From: Bifidobacterium aesculapii
Lineage (GTDB): Bacteria > Actinomycetota > Actinomycetes > Actinomycetales > Bifidobacteriaceae
DNA length: 62,844 nt
Reading direction: 5' to 3'
Assembly (NCBI RefSeq): GCF_001417815.1
Contig: NZ_BCFK01000069.1
Span: 1 to 62,844, forward strand
Both the position numbers and the translations under genes were made by a program. Below, in pieces: positions 36,699-46,506 of this stretch (the stretch's first letter is position 1; each line of letters begins with the position of its first letter). The notes under the pieces are model-generated. The model searched no databases and was not told the DNA's origin. It worked only from the letters and a program-made list of their open reading frames with translations.

Positions 36699-36741
36699 GC
36701 CGCAGGCAGAACAGCACATGGATATACACTTCAAATGGCAT
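36698..36741 (-). pseudogene. Partial duplication of the hemW 5' end
   Basis: A 44-base segment that mirrors the hemW start (36571-36614) with about nine mismatches. It encodes MPFEVYIHVLFCLRRRG, with the second and third cluster cysteines lost. From its ATG at 36741, preceded by GAAGAGG, a frame runs through the hairpin element and ends at 36604 inside hemW, so it could act as an upstream frame coupled to hemW. I read it as a decayed tandem duplication. Confidence 0.65.
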
Positions 36742-36759
36742 TTCAGACGACCTCTTCTC

Positions 36760-36905
36760 ATTTCCTAGGCAGATTCCGCATTTCTTAGGCAGGTGAATCT
36801 GCGAATACCAGAGCGAATGCCCTTGAGAACGCGCCATGCCCCATATGGGATTCATTCGTCACCTGCCTAAGAAACGACGAAACCGCCTAAGTTTTGCGAA
36901 TCTGT
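36760..36905. repeat. Nested inverted repeats between lepA and hemW
   Basis: A perfect 16-bp inverted repeat, TTTCTTAGGCAGGTGA at 36781-36796 and its complement at 36859-36874, is nested in an outer imperfect pair CAGATTCCGCA (36770-36780) and TGCGAATCTG (36895-36904). Extra CTTAGGC/GCCTAAG copies sit at both edges. No coding sequence. It may be a small MITE-like element or a lepA 3' structure. Confidence 0.5.
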
Positions 36906-36911
36906 TCCGGC

Positions 36912-38792
<1,881 letters not shown>

Positions 38793-38849
38793 TGAACGTG
38801 CCTCCTACTACTTACTCAAGTCAAACTCTCACTAGTGTACGCGAACTGA

Positions 38850-38883
38850 AAGACCCCGCGAACCGTGATGGCTGCGGGGTCTT
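38850..38883 (-). terminator. rpsT terminator
   Basis: AAGACCCCGC and GCGGGGTCTT form a perfect 10-bp stem 31 bases beyond the rpsT stop. The stem ends in TCTT on the minus strand. Confidence 0.75.
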
Positions 38884-38913
38884 GCGAAGCGCTTCAGCGA
38901 AGCGGAATCACGC

Positions 38914-39174
38914 TCACAGGGCGTTGATCGCCACGGCCAGACCGGACTTGCGGTTGGCGGCCTGGTTCTTGTGAATCACGCCGGCGCTGGCGGCCTTGTC
39001 GAGCTTGCGGGCGGCGACCTGGTAGGCGGCCTCGGCGGCGGCCTTGTCACCGGCGGCGATGGCCTCGCGGGTGGCGCGGATGGCGGTCTTCAGGCCGGAC
39101 TTGACGGCCACGTTGCGCTTGTGCGCCTTCTCGTTGGTGAGGACGCGCTTCTTCTGCGACTTGATGTTTGCCAA
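38914..39174 (-). CDS. rpsT: Ribosomal protein S20
   Basis: 86-residue small-subunit protein binding 16S r[23 protein letters not shown] is the standard start, and the product is rich in Lys and Ala. An extended -10 (TGCTATCAT on the minus strand, box at 39219-39224) lies about 45 bases upstream. Confidence 0.97.
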   Translation of the reverse strand: MANIKSQKKRVLTNEKAHKRNVAVKSGLKTAIRATREAIAAGDKAAAEAAYQVAARKLDKAASAGVIHKNQAANRKSGLAVAINAL

Positions 39175-39218
39175 TGTAACTCCAAACGACGTTTGCTATA
39201 AGGACATACGAGACGTAG

Positions 39219-39227
39219 ATGATAGCA
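39219..39227 (-). promoter_or_regulatory. rpsT extended -10 promoter
   Basis: TGCTATCAT on the minus strand, with TATCAT at 39219-39224 and the TGn extension. No clear -35 is needed in this promoter type. Confidence 0.5.
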
Positions 39228-39382
39228 TGCCGGTCGGATATTGCGACGCGCCGCACGGGCGGCAAGCGTCGGCACGCCGCGACGGGGCATTCTTCGGCGT
39301 CATCCGCGGCGTCCCCGCCTTGTTCTCCGCCGCACGCCCGGCTCTCCCGGCGGTCCGTTCCGACGTCCCCGTCCGGGATTGA

Positions 39383-40147
39383 TCAGGCGTCGTCGTCCTC
39401 ATCCCAACGTGCCGACCGCCGCGGCTCCTCGCCGTCCGTTCTGGGAGTGATGTCCGGGCGTTGGAGGTAGCGGCGTTCGCCGGGCAGATACACGTTGTGG
39501 CGTTCGACGGCCCCGGGCAGTTTGATGTTGTAGATCACGGAGGAAAGGCGCATCGCGACGACGAGCACGATCGCCAATATGTCGAGCCCGATCTCCTGCT
39601 CCGCGTCGAGCAGACCGGCCAGGCGGCCCTTGCACACGAACACGGTCATCACGCATCCCAATGCGGAGGGAACGGCGTACCAGTGTTTGTCACGGATGAT
39701 CATCGGCACGTCGTTGAGCAGCATGTCGCGCACCAGGCCGCCGCCCAGGGCGGTCGCCATGCCGAGGAACACGGAAGTCATGCCCGATGAGCCGAGGTAC
39801 ATGGCCTTGGACGTGCCAATCACGGCGAACAGCCCTAATGCCAGAGCGTCCAACGTGAGCATCGACCATTTGAGCTTGTTGATCTCCGGATGGACGACGG
39901 CGACGACCACCCCCGACGCCAACGCGGAAAGCACGGACCAACGATCGGTGATGCCGACGGGCGGCACCTCGAGCAGTACGTCACGCAGGATGCCGCCGCC
40001 CAGCGCGGTGAGCCACGCGGTGACCAGAATGGCGAACAGGTCATAGCTCTTGCGCACCGCCGCCAGACCGCCTACAAGTCCACAGCAGAACACGGCGAGA
40101 TACTCCACCCCCATGAAGAACGCATTGCTTTCCAGCGCCATCGTCAT
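39383..40147 (-). CDS. UPF0126/TRIC-type membrane channel
   Basis: 254 residues with two tandem UPF0126 repeats, each of three helices and carrying the glycine hinge (TALGGGILRDVLL and TALGGGLVRDMLL). Bacterial members are trimeric cation channels. The C-terminal 45 residues are charged and cytosolic. ATG 40147 is preceded by GGGAGGGG at good spacing. The first 50 residues are duplicated in the chimeric pseudogene at 42238-42480. Confidence 0.88.
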   Translation of the reverse strand: MTMALESNAFFMGVEYLAVFCCGLVGGLAAVRKSYDLFAILVTAWLTALGGGILRDVLLEVPPVGITDRWSVLSALASGVVVAVVHPEINKLKWSMLTLDALALGLFAVIGTSKAMYLGSSGMTSVFLGMATALGGGLVRDMLLNDVPMIIRDKHWYAVPSALGCVMTVFVCKGRLAGLLDAEQEIGLDILAIVLVVAMRLSSVIYNIKLPGAVERHNVYLPGERRYLQRPDITPRTDGEEPRRSARWDEDDDA

Positions 40148-40252
40148 GCGAGCCCCTCCCGTCATCGTCACACATCCCTCTGCGCATGACCGTATCACAT
40201 GCGGGGCCGCTCGTTTCCCCAGCCCGCGCCTCACTTTTCTCGCGAGGCATGC

Positions 40253-40330
40253 TATGATTGAGCACGCCACAATTGATGAATCTGTTTGGAGCACCACCGC
40301 CGTGAGGGCCTAATCTCACGGCGGTTTTTT
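40253..40330 (+). ncRNA. Candidate small RNA 1 (promoter to terminator)
   Basis: A TATGAT box at 40253-40258 with extension (GCATGCTATGAT) is followed within 70 bases by a strong terminator: ACCGCCGTGAG (40296-40306), an 8-base loop, CTCACGGCGGT (40315-40325) and six T. Nothing in between encodes a likely peptide. The terminator faces plus; the XRE gene on the other strand ends at its T-run. Inferred unit; expression unknown. Confidence 0.45.
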
Positions 40331-40529
40331 AGTCGGGGTAGCCGTCCGTCAATTCATCTGGACGGCACCCAAGGGCGCGGGATAATCGCAAGGCGTTATC
40401 GAGCGTCATGTTATGGACGTCTCTACGTCCGGTCTCATAACTGCTCAAGATGGTTTGCGCTATCCCGGTCTGCTTGGCTAACGCGGTCTGTGTGAGGCCG
40501 CGCGCCTTGCGGAGCTCTTTGAGTCCCAT
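40329..40529 (-). CDS. Small XRE-family DNA-binding protein 1
   Basis: 66 residues that are essentially one Cro/C1 helix-turn-helix: MGLKELRKARGLTQTALAKQ, GIAQTILSSYETGRR and the fourth/fifth helices LDNALRLSRALGCRPDEL. GAGG lies 10 bases before ATG 40529 inside a perfect inverted repeat. Probably a local repressor. It sits in a low-GC patch with a relative 0.8 kb away. Confidence 0.85.
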   Translation of the reverse strand: MGLKELRKARGLTQTALAKQTGIAQTILSSYETGRRDVHNMTLDNALRLSRALGCRPDELTDGYPD

Positions 40530-40561
40530 TGGCTTACCTCGCTTTCGTTCGCTAAGCCAAT
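40528..40561 (-). promoter_or_regulatory. Inverted repeat over the XRE1 ribosome-binding site
   Basis: ATTGGCTTA at 40528-40536 and TAAGCCAAT at 40553-40561 are perfect complements. The Shine-Dalgarno GAGG lies at the loop edge and the start codon in the stem. A similar arrangement occurs at XRE2. It may be an operator or an RNA hairpin that hides the start. Confidence 0.6.
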
Positions 40562-40877
40562 ACTACTAGCAAAGTGTAATACTTGCATGTAGCGGATAAC
40601 CCATTGAATTATCAAACCAGCTGTCGTCTCGCCCGATTGGGCTTGATGGTTAATAGCATAGCGTAATAATCGTGGGTAATGCAAACCGGCGTGTCGATAG
40701 GCCACGACACAACCGATAGAAAACTTGGAAACCAAGGGGGCGACGCCCCACGACGCACAAGCGCCGCAAGCGCCGCCGATACCATCAATCAGACTGGACT
40801 TCATCGCCGCAATCAGCGACGTATTCCACTGACACCACCACATGACAGTGTCCGTGTTCGTCCGTCCATATCCGACC
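40562..40877. other. Gene-free low-GC stretch
   Basis: AT-richer than the core genome and full of stop codons on both strands. I see no convincing gene, repeat or RNA besides the promoter that begins the next unit. Confidence 0.5.
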
Positions 40878-41003
40878 TGTTGCACTCACCAGCTGAGGCA
40901 TGGTATTATCTCCCTTGGTTATGTTTGGCGCGGGGTTATCCCCGCGTCCCCCTCACTTCGGTGGGACACTGAACCGCACATGTTCCAGCATGTGCGGTTT
41001 TTT
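40878..41003 (+). ncRNA. Candidate small RNA 2 with three hairpins
   Basis: Promoter TTGCAC (40878-40883), an 18-base spacer and TATTAT (40902-40907) with TGG extension. The predicted transcript holds CGCGGGG-TTAT-CCCCGCG (40929-40946), then a TTCG-loop hairpin (CTCAC-TTCG-GTGGG, with a bulge), then the terminator ACCGCACATG (40973-40982), loop TTCCAG, CATGTGCGGT and a T-run to 41003. About 90 bases, nearly all paired, with no open frame. 41004-41197 shows nothing else. Confidence 0.55.
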
Positions 41004-41197
41004 GTATCCACGCCTAGGCGAGAAGCCAAGGCGGCACGACACAACCGCCGCGCCGAGTGCCTCCCCGCGCCCATAAAGACCGCGCATAGGCCACTAGCGT
41101 TTCCACCCGCTAGCGGGTTACACCACATTGCCCGTGTGGCAAACGGGACGCCGGCGTTTAGGCCGGCGATTTACAATCAGGCGCGCCACCTGGACAA

Positions 41198-41407
41198 TCA
41201 CGACTCGTCGTCATCGTCCAGTAGTCGGCGCGGATTAGACACACGCAACGCGTCAGCAAAACGGCACGCCATATCCAGCGTCATATTGCCTACGGCAACA
41301 TGACCGGTTTCATAGGCCGCTACGCGGCCTTGCGTCATGCCGTCAATCTTGTCGGCTAGCTGTTGCTGTGTTAATCCGCGCTTAAGGCGCAAAGATTTCA
41401 GTGACAT
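41198..41407 (-). CDS. Small XRE-family DNA-binding protein 2
   Basis: 69 residues from ATG 41407 (MSLKSLRLKRGLTQQQLADK). One Cro/C1 helix-turn-helix with AAYETGHVAVGNMTLDMACR and a poly-Asp end (RRLLDDDDES). It is clearly related to XRE1, including the MTLD..... helix. The start is set by GAGGTGAGG about 8 bases upstream, which is inside an inverted repeat. Likely a local repressor. Confidence 0.83.
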   Translation of the reverse strand: MSLKSLRLKRGLTQQQLADKIDGMTQGRVAAYETGHVAVGNMTLDMACRFADALRVSNPRRLLDDDDES

Positions 41408-41409
41408 TT

Positions 41410-41443
41410 TTGACCTCACCTCGTTTGTATCGCGTGAGGCCAA
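41410..41443 (-). promoter_or_regulatory. Inverted repeat over the XRE2 ribosome-binding site
   Basis: TTGACCTCAC (41410-41419) and GTGAGGCCAA (41434-41443) pair with one mismatch. The Shine-Dalgarno is in the stem. The same arm, TTGGCCTCAC, recurs at 41693-41702. Confidence 0.6.
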
Positions 41444-41629
41444 GTCTACCCAAGGAATACGGCGGCACAGTCTCCCGTGCCGCCGCCTATCATGGTCAGA
41501 TGGTGCGCACGCTCACACGCACGCGCATGGCATCGTCAATATACACGACGACCACGCACGCGTGACGCGTGCGGCATGCCGAACACCACCATGACCTGCC
41601 GCATGCTCCTAAGAGTCTCGGTTTCATGG

Positions 41630-41690
41630 TAATCTATTTTTTGGATTAGTTAGTGGACGTCCACGAACTGCAGATTCGTGGACGTTTTTC
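41630..41690 (+). ncRNA. Candidate small RNA 3 (short)
   Basis: Extended -10-like TGGTAATCT (box 41630-41635), then terminator ACGTCCACGAA (41657-41667), loop CTGCAGA, TTCGTGGACGT (41675-41685) and TTTTT. A very short transcript of about 50 bases. It may instead be the end of a longer plus transcript. Confidence 0.35.
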
Positions 41691-42178
41691 TTTTGGCCTC
41701 ACTTTCAAGGTGGGGCGATTCTACCGTTCCGCAACGTGGGGTTTATCCCAGTCCGCACAGTACCCGAGTTGTCTCTCTCGTATCCACGTGCGCTATGCCC
41801 GCCTTCTGTTGTCTCCCAGCGTACGGGCTCACGTCACTAGCGGGTGCAATTCCATGCCGGATACCCGCTATCGCTTTTCCGTCCATAGGTAGGCACATGC
41901 CCCGTCGCTGTCATTAAGCGCCGTCGCTTTGAGCTACACAGTCGCGCGGGAATCACGTCCGCTCCGTGTTGGGAAAAACCTACCACGCCGCCCCACCTGG
42001 ACGACTATCGGCGTCCACCGCTATCCAGTTATCAAACATCAGGCCGCATTCGGCACCATCCATCGCCCCCGCGTTGCTCCTTTCCGGACGTCTTCATGCG
42101 CACATTTCGCACGCCATTCCGCTCGTTTGTTGCGCAATGGCGTCAGCAACACCATTACGACACACCGTCAACATGACG
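41691..42178. other. Gene-free stretch before the chimeric pseudogene
   Basis: Only a decayed copy of the XRE leader arm (TTGGCCTCAC, 41693-41702) followed by GGTGGGG stands out. No open frame looks coding. Probably residue of an element like those around XRE1 and XRE2. Confidence 0.45.
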
Positions 42179-42213
42179 AGACCCCTTGGAAACACTGGGT
42201 TTCCAAGGGGTCT
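42179..42213 (-). terminator. Duplicated ilvE-type terminator
   Basis: AGACCCCTTGGAAAC and GTTTCCAAGGGGTCT, 15-bp perfect stem. It copies the ilvE terminator at 45101-45135 and keeps the same 24-base distance from the stop codon of its gene. Confidence 0.8.
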
Positions 42214-42237
42214 TGACACTGCGTCAACAGGCGATTG

Positions 42238-42480
42238 CTAGCACACTTTCCACATCCAATTGTGCGGGTCGTCGACCCCACCGAGCTGGATGCCGAGCAG
42301 CTCGTTGCGCAGAACGCCGCCGCCCAACGCGGTGAGCCATGCGACGACCAGAATCGCGAACAGCCCGTACTGCTTGCGCACGGCTACGAGACCGCAGACC
42401 AGACCGCAACAGACAATCGCGAGATATTCCACGCCGAGAAAGAACGCATTGCTTTCCAACGCAAGCTGAATGCCCCTCCT
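42238..42480 (-). pseudogene. Chimera of UPF0126 start and ilvE end
   Basis: The first 50 codons match the UPF0126 gene at 39383-40147 (ESNAFFLGVEYLAI, VAWLTALGGGVLR); the last 23 match IlvE (RNELLGIQLGGVDDPHNWMW). The junction falls at LRN, where the two parents share a short stretch (CTGCG.......CTGCTCG). The original UPF0126 start ATG is now ATT, though a GGAGGAG remains upstream. It is followed by a copy of the ilvE terminator. Most likely a recombination relic and not a working gene. Confidence 0.85.
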
Positions 42481-42522
42481 CCAATCGTCACCAAATGGTG
42501 ACCGTCACGGAAACGGCGTCCG

Positions 42523-43197
42523 TCATAACATGACGACGCAGACGACGACCAACAGCGCCGCGCACGCGGCCAACACCGCGGCGGCACCCGGGAACGCGCG
42601 TTTCGGCGCAGCATGCCTGCTCGACTTGCGTTTGCGCGCATCCGGAGCCTTCTCGGCGCGACGATGGCGTCCCCGACGTGACGCGGAAGCGGCACGCGTG
42701 GACGCCGAGGCGCGACGTCGTTCCCGACGCGCGCGCGAGGACGTACCCGCCAACGCCGCGTCCTCCGACGTTACGTCGTTTTCCGCAACGTCTTCGGACG
42801 TGGCCGCATCCACGCCATCCGACGTACCGTCCTCCTGTCCGGCGACGTCGATGACATGGTCGGGCATCGTACGTGCCAAAGCGGTGAGCTCGGGACTGAC
42901 CTTCGACTCCGAACACTCGCCCGCCATGCGACGGACACGATGCAGCATCCGTTCGAAGGATTCCTCATCCTTCTCCCCCGACATGACGGCATGGGAACCC
43001 GCCTCGCTGAAACGTTCGCGCTCGACCAAATCGTTCATGTACGACCGTACGTCGATATGCAGGTCCTCGTCGAGATCAGGCAGGACGAAACTGAGGTCCG
43101 TCTCATCGAGGGATGAACCGGACCTCTCCTCCTCTCCCGTAGTCTGAGTCTGCGTATCGTCCACGAACGCACCCGTCAATCGAATCCCACCGTGCAA
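42523..43197 (-). CDS. Tail-anchored acidic/basic protein of unknown function
   Basis: Up to 224 residues; start unsure (TTG 43197, or nearby TTG or GTG codons). The N-terminal half is acidic and helical (DLDEDLHIDVRSYMNDLVER). After an Asp/Ser-rich linker comes a strongly basic stretch (ARRERRRASASTRAASASRR) and a single C-terminal membrane helix (AAVLAACAALLVVVCVVML). A tail-anchored topology with the body in the cytoplasm is likely. It follows the DivIVA-like gene at 48 bases, so a shared role in envelope or division is plausible. Confidence 0.65.
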   Translation of the reverse strand: MHGGIRLTGAFVDDTQTQTTGEEERSGSSLDETDLSFVLPDLDEDLHIDVRSYMNDLVERERFSEAGSHAVMSGEKDEESFERMLHRVRRMAGECSESKVSPELTALARTMPDHVIDVAGQEDGTSDGVDAATSEDVAENDVTSEDAALAGTSSRARRERRRASASTRAASASRRGRHRRAEKAPDARKRKSSRHAAPKRAFPGAAAVLAACAALLVVVCVVML

Positions 43198-43244
43198 AAC
43201 CTTATCTCTACATCACGCGTCGCGCCCACGGCACATTCATTCCA

Positions 43245-44717
43245 TCAGATGAAGCTGTCGGCAGGGGGCGTCGAAGGCTTCGACGAAGTGGCGAAGGTGG
43301 ACGGGTCGACCAGAGCCGGATCGGTGTCGCCGCCGGCGTCAACGCCCACCAGTACGTTCTGAATCGTCTTCTTCGCGTAATCGCCGCCGGAGACGCGCGC
43401 ACGGCCGGCGGCCGAGGACAACGCGGAACCGTCGTCGAGCGTGTCGAACGAACTCAACAGGACGGAACGCATGTCGCTCACTCGGGTCATCAACTGCGAT
43501 TCCATATCACGCAGGCTGTCGATGCGGTTCTGCAGACGGGAAATCTCACGGTCGGCCGCAGCGCGACGCTGACGCGTCTCCTGCTCGGCGGTCTCCTTGG
43601 CCTCCTGGACGATGGAGACGCGGAACTTCTCCGCCTCCTCCTCTTTCTCGGACGCCACCTGATTCGCGTTGGCGAGCACCGACTTGGCCTTCGCAAGGAT
43701 GTTGTCGGATTCCTGTTGGGCCTCCATACGACGCTGGTTGATGCTCTTGAGCATGTCGTTGATTTCAGCGGAGGTATCCTCACGCTGCTTGGTAATCACG
43801 GAACGGGCCTGTTCGAGCTCGTCGGCGGCCTTCTTCAGCGTCTCGGCCTTGGAAATCTCCGCATCGCCAAGAATCTGCTTGGACTGCTCGTTCGCGTCGC
43901 TGAGCATCCTCGCTGACTTCGCCTTCGCGTCGTTGATCATCGCTTCGGACTTGCTGCGCGCCTCATCGAGCTGCCGTCGGGACTCGGTGATGTTACGCTG
44001 GGCCTCCTCGCTGGCGCTGGCCTTGAGACGCGCGGCGCTCTGCTCCGCTTCCTGACGCTGCGCGGCGAGGTTCTTCGCCTGCTCGACCTTCTCGGCGGCG
44101 AGGGTGGTCTGCCAGATGGCGCGTTGCTTCTCCAAATCGGCCTTCGTGGCCTCGCGCATGTTCTCGAGCTCCATGTCCAAGGCGCTACGGCGCTCGGAAA
44201 TCTCCTTGGCGGCACGCTTCTTGTCGGCGTCGATCTTCTCCGCCGTGTTCTTCTGCAGAAGCTTGGCCTCGTCGTTGGCGCGTTCGAGAATCCCGGCCGA
44301 CTTCTTGCGCGCTTCGGCGAGGATGAGCTGCACGTCGTTGTTGGCCTGCTGAACCATATCGGCGATCTGTTGGGTGGACTCGCGCTTGTGGTCGGCGGCC
44401 TCCCTCTTGGCACGGGCGATGAGCTCCGTGCTGGTCTTCTCCGCGGCGTTGAGCAGCTGCTGGGCACTGGCGCCCAGATACTTCACGGAATTCTGAGCCG
44501 TGTTCTGGGCCTTCTCCTCCGCCATCGCGGCATGCTTGCGCGCATCCTCGAGCTGCATCTGGGACGACTGGTAGTCGCTCTGCAACTGGGACAGGGAGTT
44601 CTTCAGATCGTCGATCTGCTGCTGCAGCGTCGAAGTTTCCTGAGCCATGTGTGCGACGTATCCGTCGACAGACTCCTTGTCATAACCGCGGAACGCTGTA
44701 GGAAACCCCGTCTCCAT
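43245..44717 (-). CDS. DivIVA-domain coiled-coil protein
   Basis: 490 residues. The N-terminus METGFPTAFRGYDKESVDGY is a DivIVA domain, followed by an almost unbroken coiled coil to about residue 430 (AEEKAQNTAQNSV, ADKKRAAKEISERR). DivIVA proteins bind curved membrane at poles and septa; in Actinobacteria Wag31 directs polar growth. This one is longer than Wag31 and looks like the cell-division/chromosome-tether type. ATG 44717 with AAAGGGA upstream is chosen; the frame before it looks non-coding. Confidence 0.83.
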   Translation of the reverse strand: METGFPTAFRGYDKESVDGYVAHMAQETSTLQQQIDDLKNSLSQLQSDYQSSQMQLEDARKHAAMAEEKAQNTAQNSVKYLGASAQQLLNAAEKTSTELIARAKREAADHKRESTQQIADMVQQANNDVQLILAEARKKSAGILERANDEAKLLQKNTAEKIDADKKRAAKEISERRSALDMELENMREATKADLEKQRAIWQTTLAAEKVEQAKNLAAQRQEAEQSAARLKASASEEAQRNITESRRQLDEARSKSEAMINDAKAKSARMLSDANEQSKQILGDAEISKAETLKKAADELEQARSVITKQREDTSAEINDMLKSINQRRMEAQQESDNILAKAKSVLANANQVASEKEEEAEKFRVSIVQEAKETAEQETRQRRAAADREISRLQNRIDSLRDMESQLMTRVSDMRSVLLSSFDTLDDGSALSSAAGRARVSGGDYAKKTIQNVLVGVDAGGDTDPALVDPSTFATSSKPSTPPADSFI

Positions 44718-45100
44718 CTGCCGTATCCCTTTCTCATAGATGCCTCGCCGTATATGCTGTTCCACATAATAGCATGGCGGTTGTCGCATCCCCGTATATG
44801 GATTCATATTCCTCGCCGCGCAAAACGGCTCCCATCGGCCGGTCCCGCCCGCCTTGCGGAAAGCCCCATGGCCGCGCCGATGCTTCACGCCGGCGCTTCG
44901 ATCGGCGTTTCAGCGAAGATGATAACGCATCTGCAATTCGCAGTCGAATATATGAGGACGGCTCGCTCTCGCATCTGCCTGATTATTGGATTGGCACACG
45001 GAGTGTACGCTTCCGCCATACTGACTTCCGGGGAGTTTCTCCTCATCGATGGACAGCGAATCGTCTTCAACCCAATCACGTATAAACAGCTGCAGATGAA
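44718..45100. other. Intergenic region upstream of the DivIVA-like gene
   Basis: It holds an extended -10 for the DivIVA-like gene (TGCTATTAT on the minus strand, box at 44767-44772). The rest, to the ilvE terminator, is somewhat AT-rich and I see no gene or repeat in it. Confidence 0.5.
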
Positions 45101-45135
45101 GAACCCCTTGGAAACAGTGCGTTTCCAAGGGGTTC
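45101..45135 (-). terminator. ilvE terminator
   Basis: GAACCCCTTGGAAAC and GTTTCCAAGGGGTTC, a perfect 15-bp stem with loop AGTGC, 24 bases beyond the ilvE stop. The template of the copy at 42179-42213. Confidence 0.85.
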
Positions 45136-45159
45136 CGGGGCTGACATCCTCAGGCTTGG

Positions 45160-46287
45160 TCAGCACACCTTCCACATCCAATTGTGCGGGTCTTCGATCT
45201 CACCGAGCTGGATGCCGAGCAGCTCGTTGCGCAGGTCGACGGTCAGCTTGCCGGATTCACCGTCGGCGACGGTCACATCGAACTTCTCGGACTTGAAGCG
45301 GCCGATCGGGGTGATGATGGCGGCGGTGCCGCAGGCGAACACCTCGGTGACCTCGCCGGACTTGATGTCGTCGACGAGCTGGTCGATGGCGATCATCGTC
45401 TCGACGACGTCGATGCCGCGGTCCTGCATGAGCTGGATCAGCGAGCGACGCGTCACGCCCGGCAGGATGTTGCCGGTCAGGGACGGGGTTTCCACGTGGC
45501 CGTCCTTGTGCACGACCATCATGTTCATGCCGCCGAGCTCCTCGAGGTAGGTCTTGGTGGCCGCATCCACGAAGCAGACCTGCTGGCAACCGTTCTCGAT
45601 GCCCTTGTATTCGCCGAGCAGCGAGGCGGCGTAGTTGCCGCCGCACTTGGCGAAGCCGGTGCCGCCGGGGCCGGTGCGGAACCACTTGTCCTCCACCCAG
45701 ATGCTCACCGGCTTGACGCCGCCCGGGAAGTACGGGCCGGACGGGGAGGCGATCACGCAGTAGTCGACCTCCTGCGGGGCACGCACACCAAGGAACGGCT
45801 CGGAGGCGAACATGAACGGACGCATGTACAGCGTGTACTCACGACGGGACGGGACCCACGCGGCGTCGCGACGCACCAGCGCCGCGACGGATCCGATGAA
45901 GTCGTCGACCGGCAGCTCGGGCAAGTACAGACGCTTCGCGGAGTTCTGGAAACGCTCGGCGTTCGCATCCGGGCGGAACAGCCACGTGGAGCCGTCGGCG
46001 TGACGGTACGCCTTCAGACCCTCGAAGCACTCCTGCGCGTAGTGCAGGACGGAGGCGCCCGGATCCATCTTGAGCGGCGCGTACGGCTCGACGCGACGAT
46101 CGGACCAACCCTCACCCTTGGTCCATGTCATATGGGTCATGTTGTCGGAGAAGACCTGCCCGAACGCCGGCTTGTCGATCAGCTCGTTGCGCTTGGCGTC
46201 GGAGGCGGGGTTCTCGTTCGGCAGTACGGTGAACGGCTCAACGAGCTTGTCGAGGCCTGCCGGATCGTGATGCGTGTTCTCAGTCAT
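45160..46287 (-). CDS. ilvE: Branched-chain amino acid aminotransferase
   Basis: 375-residue fold-type IV PLP enzyme for the last step of Val, Leu and Ile synthesis. The PLP-lysine lies in TGFAKCGGNYAAS. Other family marks are LHYAQECFEGLKAYR and GGMNMMVVHKDG near the substrate pocket, and CGTAAIITPIG for the phosphate. The start MTENTHHD is used because homologues begin here. Its 3' end and terminator have been copied to 42179-42310. Confidence 0.95.
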   Translation of the reverse strand: MTENTHHDPAGLDKLVEPFTVLPNENPASDAKRNELIDKPAFGQVFSDNMTHMTWTKGEGWSDRRVEPYAPLKMDPGASVLHYAQECFEGLKAYRHADGSTWLFRPDANAERFQNSAKRLYLPELPVDDFIGSVAALVRRDAAWVPSRREYTLYMRPFMFASEPFLGVRAPQEVDYCVIASPSGPYFPGGVKPVSIWVEDKWFRTGPGGTGFAKCGGNYAASLLGEYKGIENGCQQVCFVDAATKTYLEELGGMNMMVVHKDGHVETPSLTGNILPGVTRRSLIQLMQDRGIDVVETMIAIDQLVDDIKSGEVTEVFACGTAAIITPIGRFKSEKFDVTVADGESGKLTVDLRNELLGIQLGEIEDPHNWMWKVC

Positions 46288-46431
46288 GTTCGCTTCTTTT
46301 GTTTCAACCGGCCGTGTATCACGGCCATTCGAAGGGGTTGCCGCGCGCTTGTGGCGCCCGGTGCTGTCAGTTACTTTCTCATATCCGCGACCGGCGGATG
46401 TGCGCCGGTTCACATTATGAAAAATGGAAAC

Positions 46432-46465
46432 GGGAAGGCCCGCGAGACGTATCGCGGGCCTTCCC
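46432..46465 (-). terminator. rplY terminator
   Basis: GGGAAGGCCCGCGA and TCGCGGGCCTTCCC, a perfect 14-bp stem with a 6-base loop, followed on the minus strand by GTTTCCATTTTTC. Confidence 0.85.
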
Positions 46466-46506
46466 ATGGAAAAGACATCCATCCGCCGGCCTCACGCCGG
46501 CGGCGA

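Noticed and set aside
40478..40885. A 135-codon minus-strand frame upstream of XRE1
   Set aside because: It starts within the promoter of RNA 2, overlaps XRE1, and has no family features or ribosome-binding site.
40929..40946. CGCGGGG/CCCCGCG stem as a CRISPR repeat (type I-E-like)
   Set aside because: It occurs once, with no second repeat or spacer at regular distance and no cas genes in the window.
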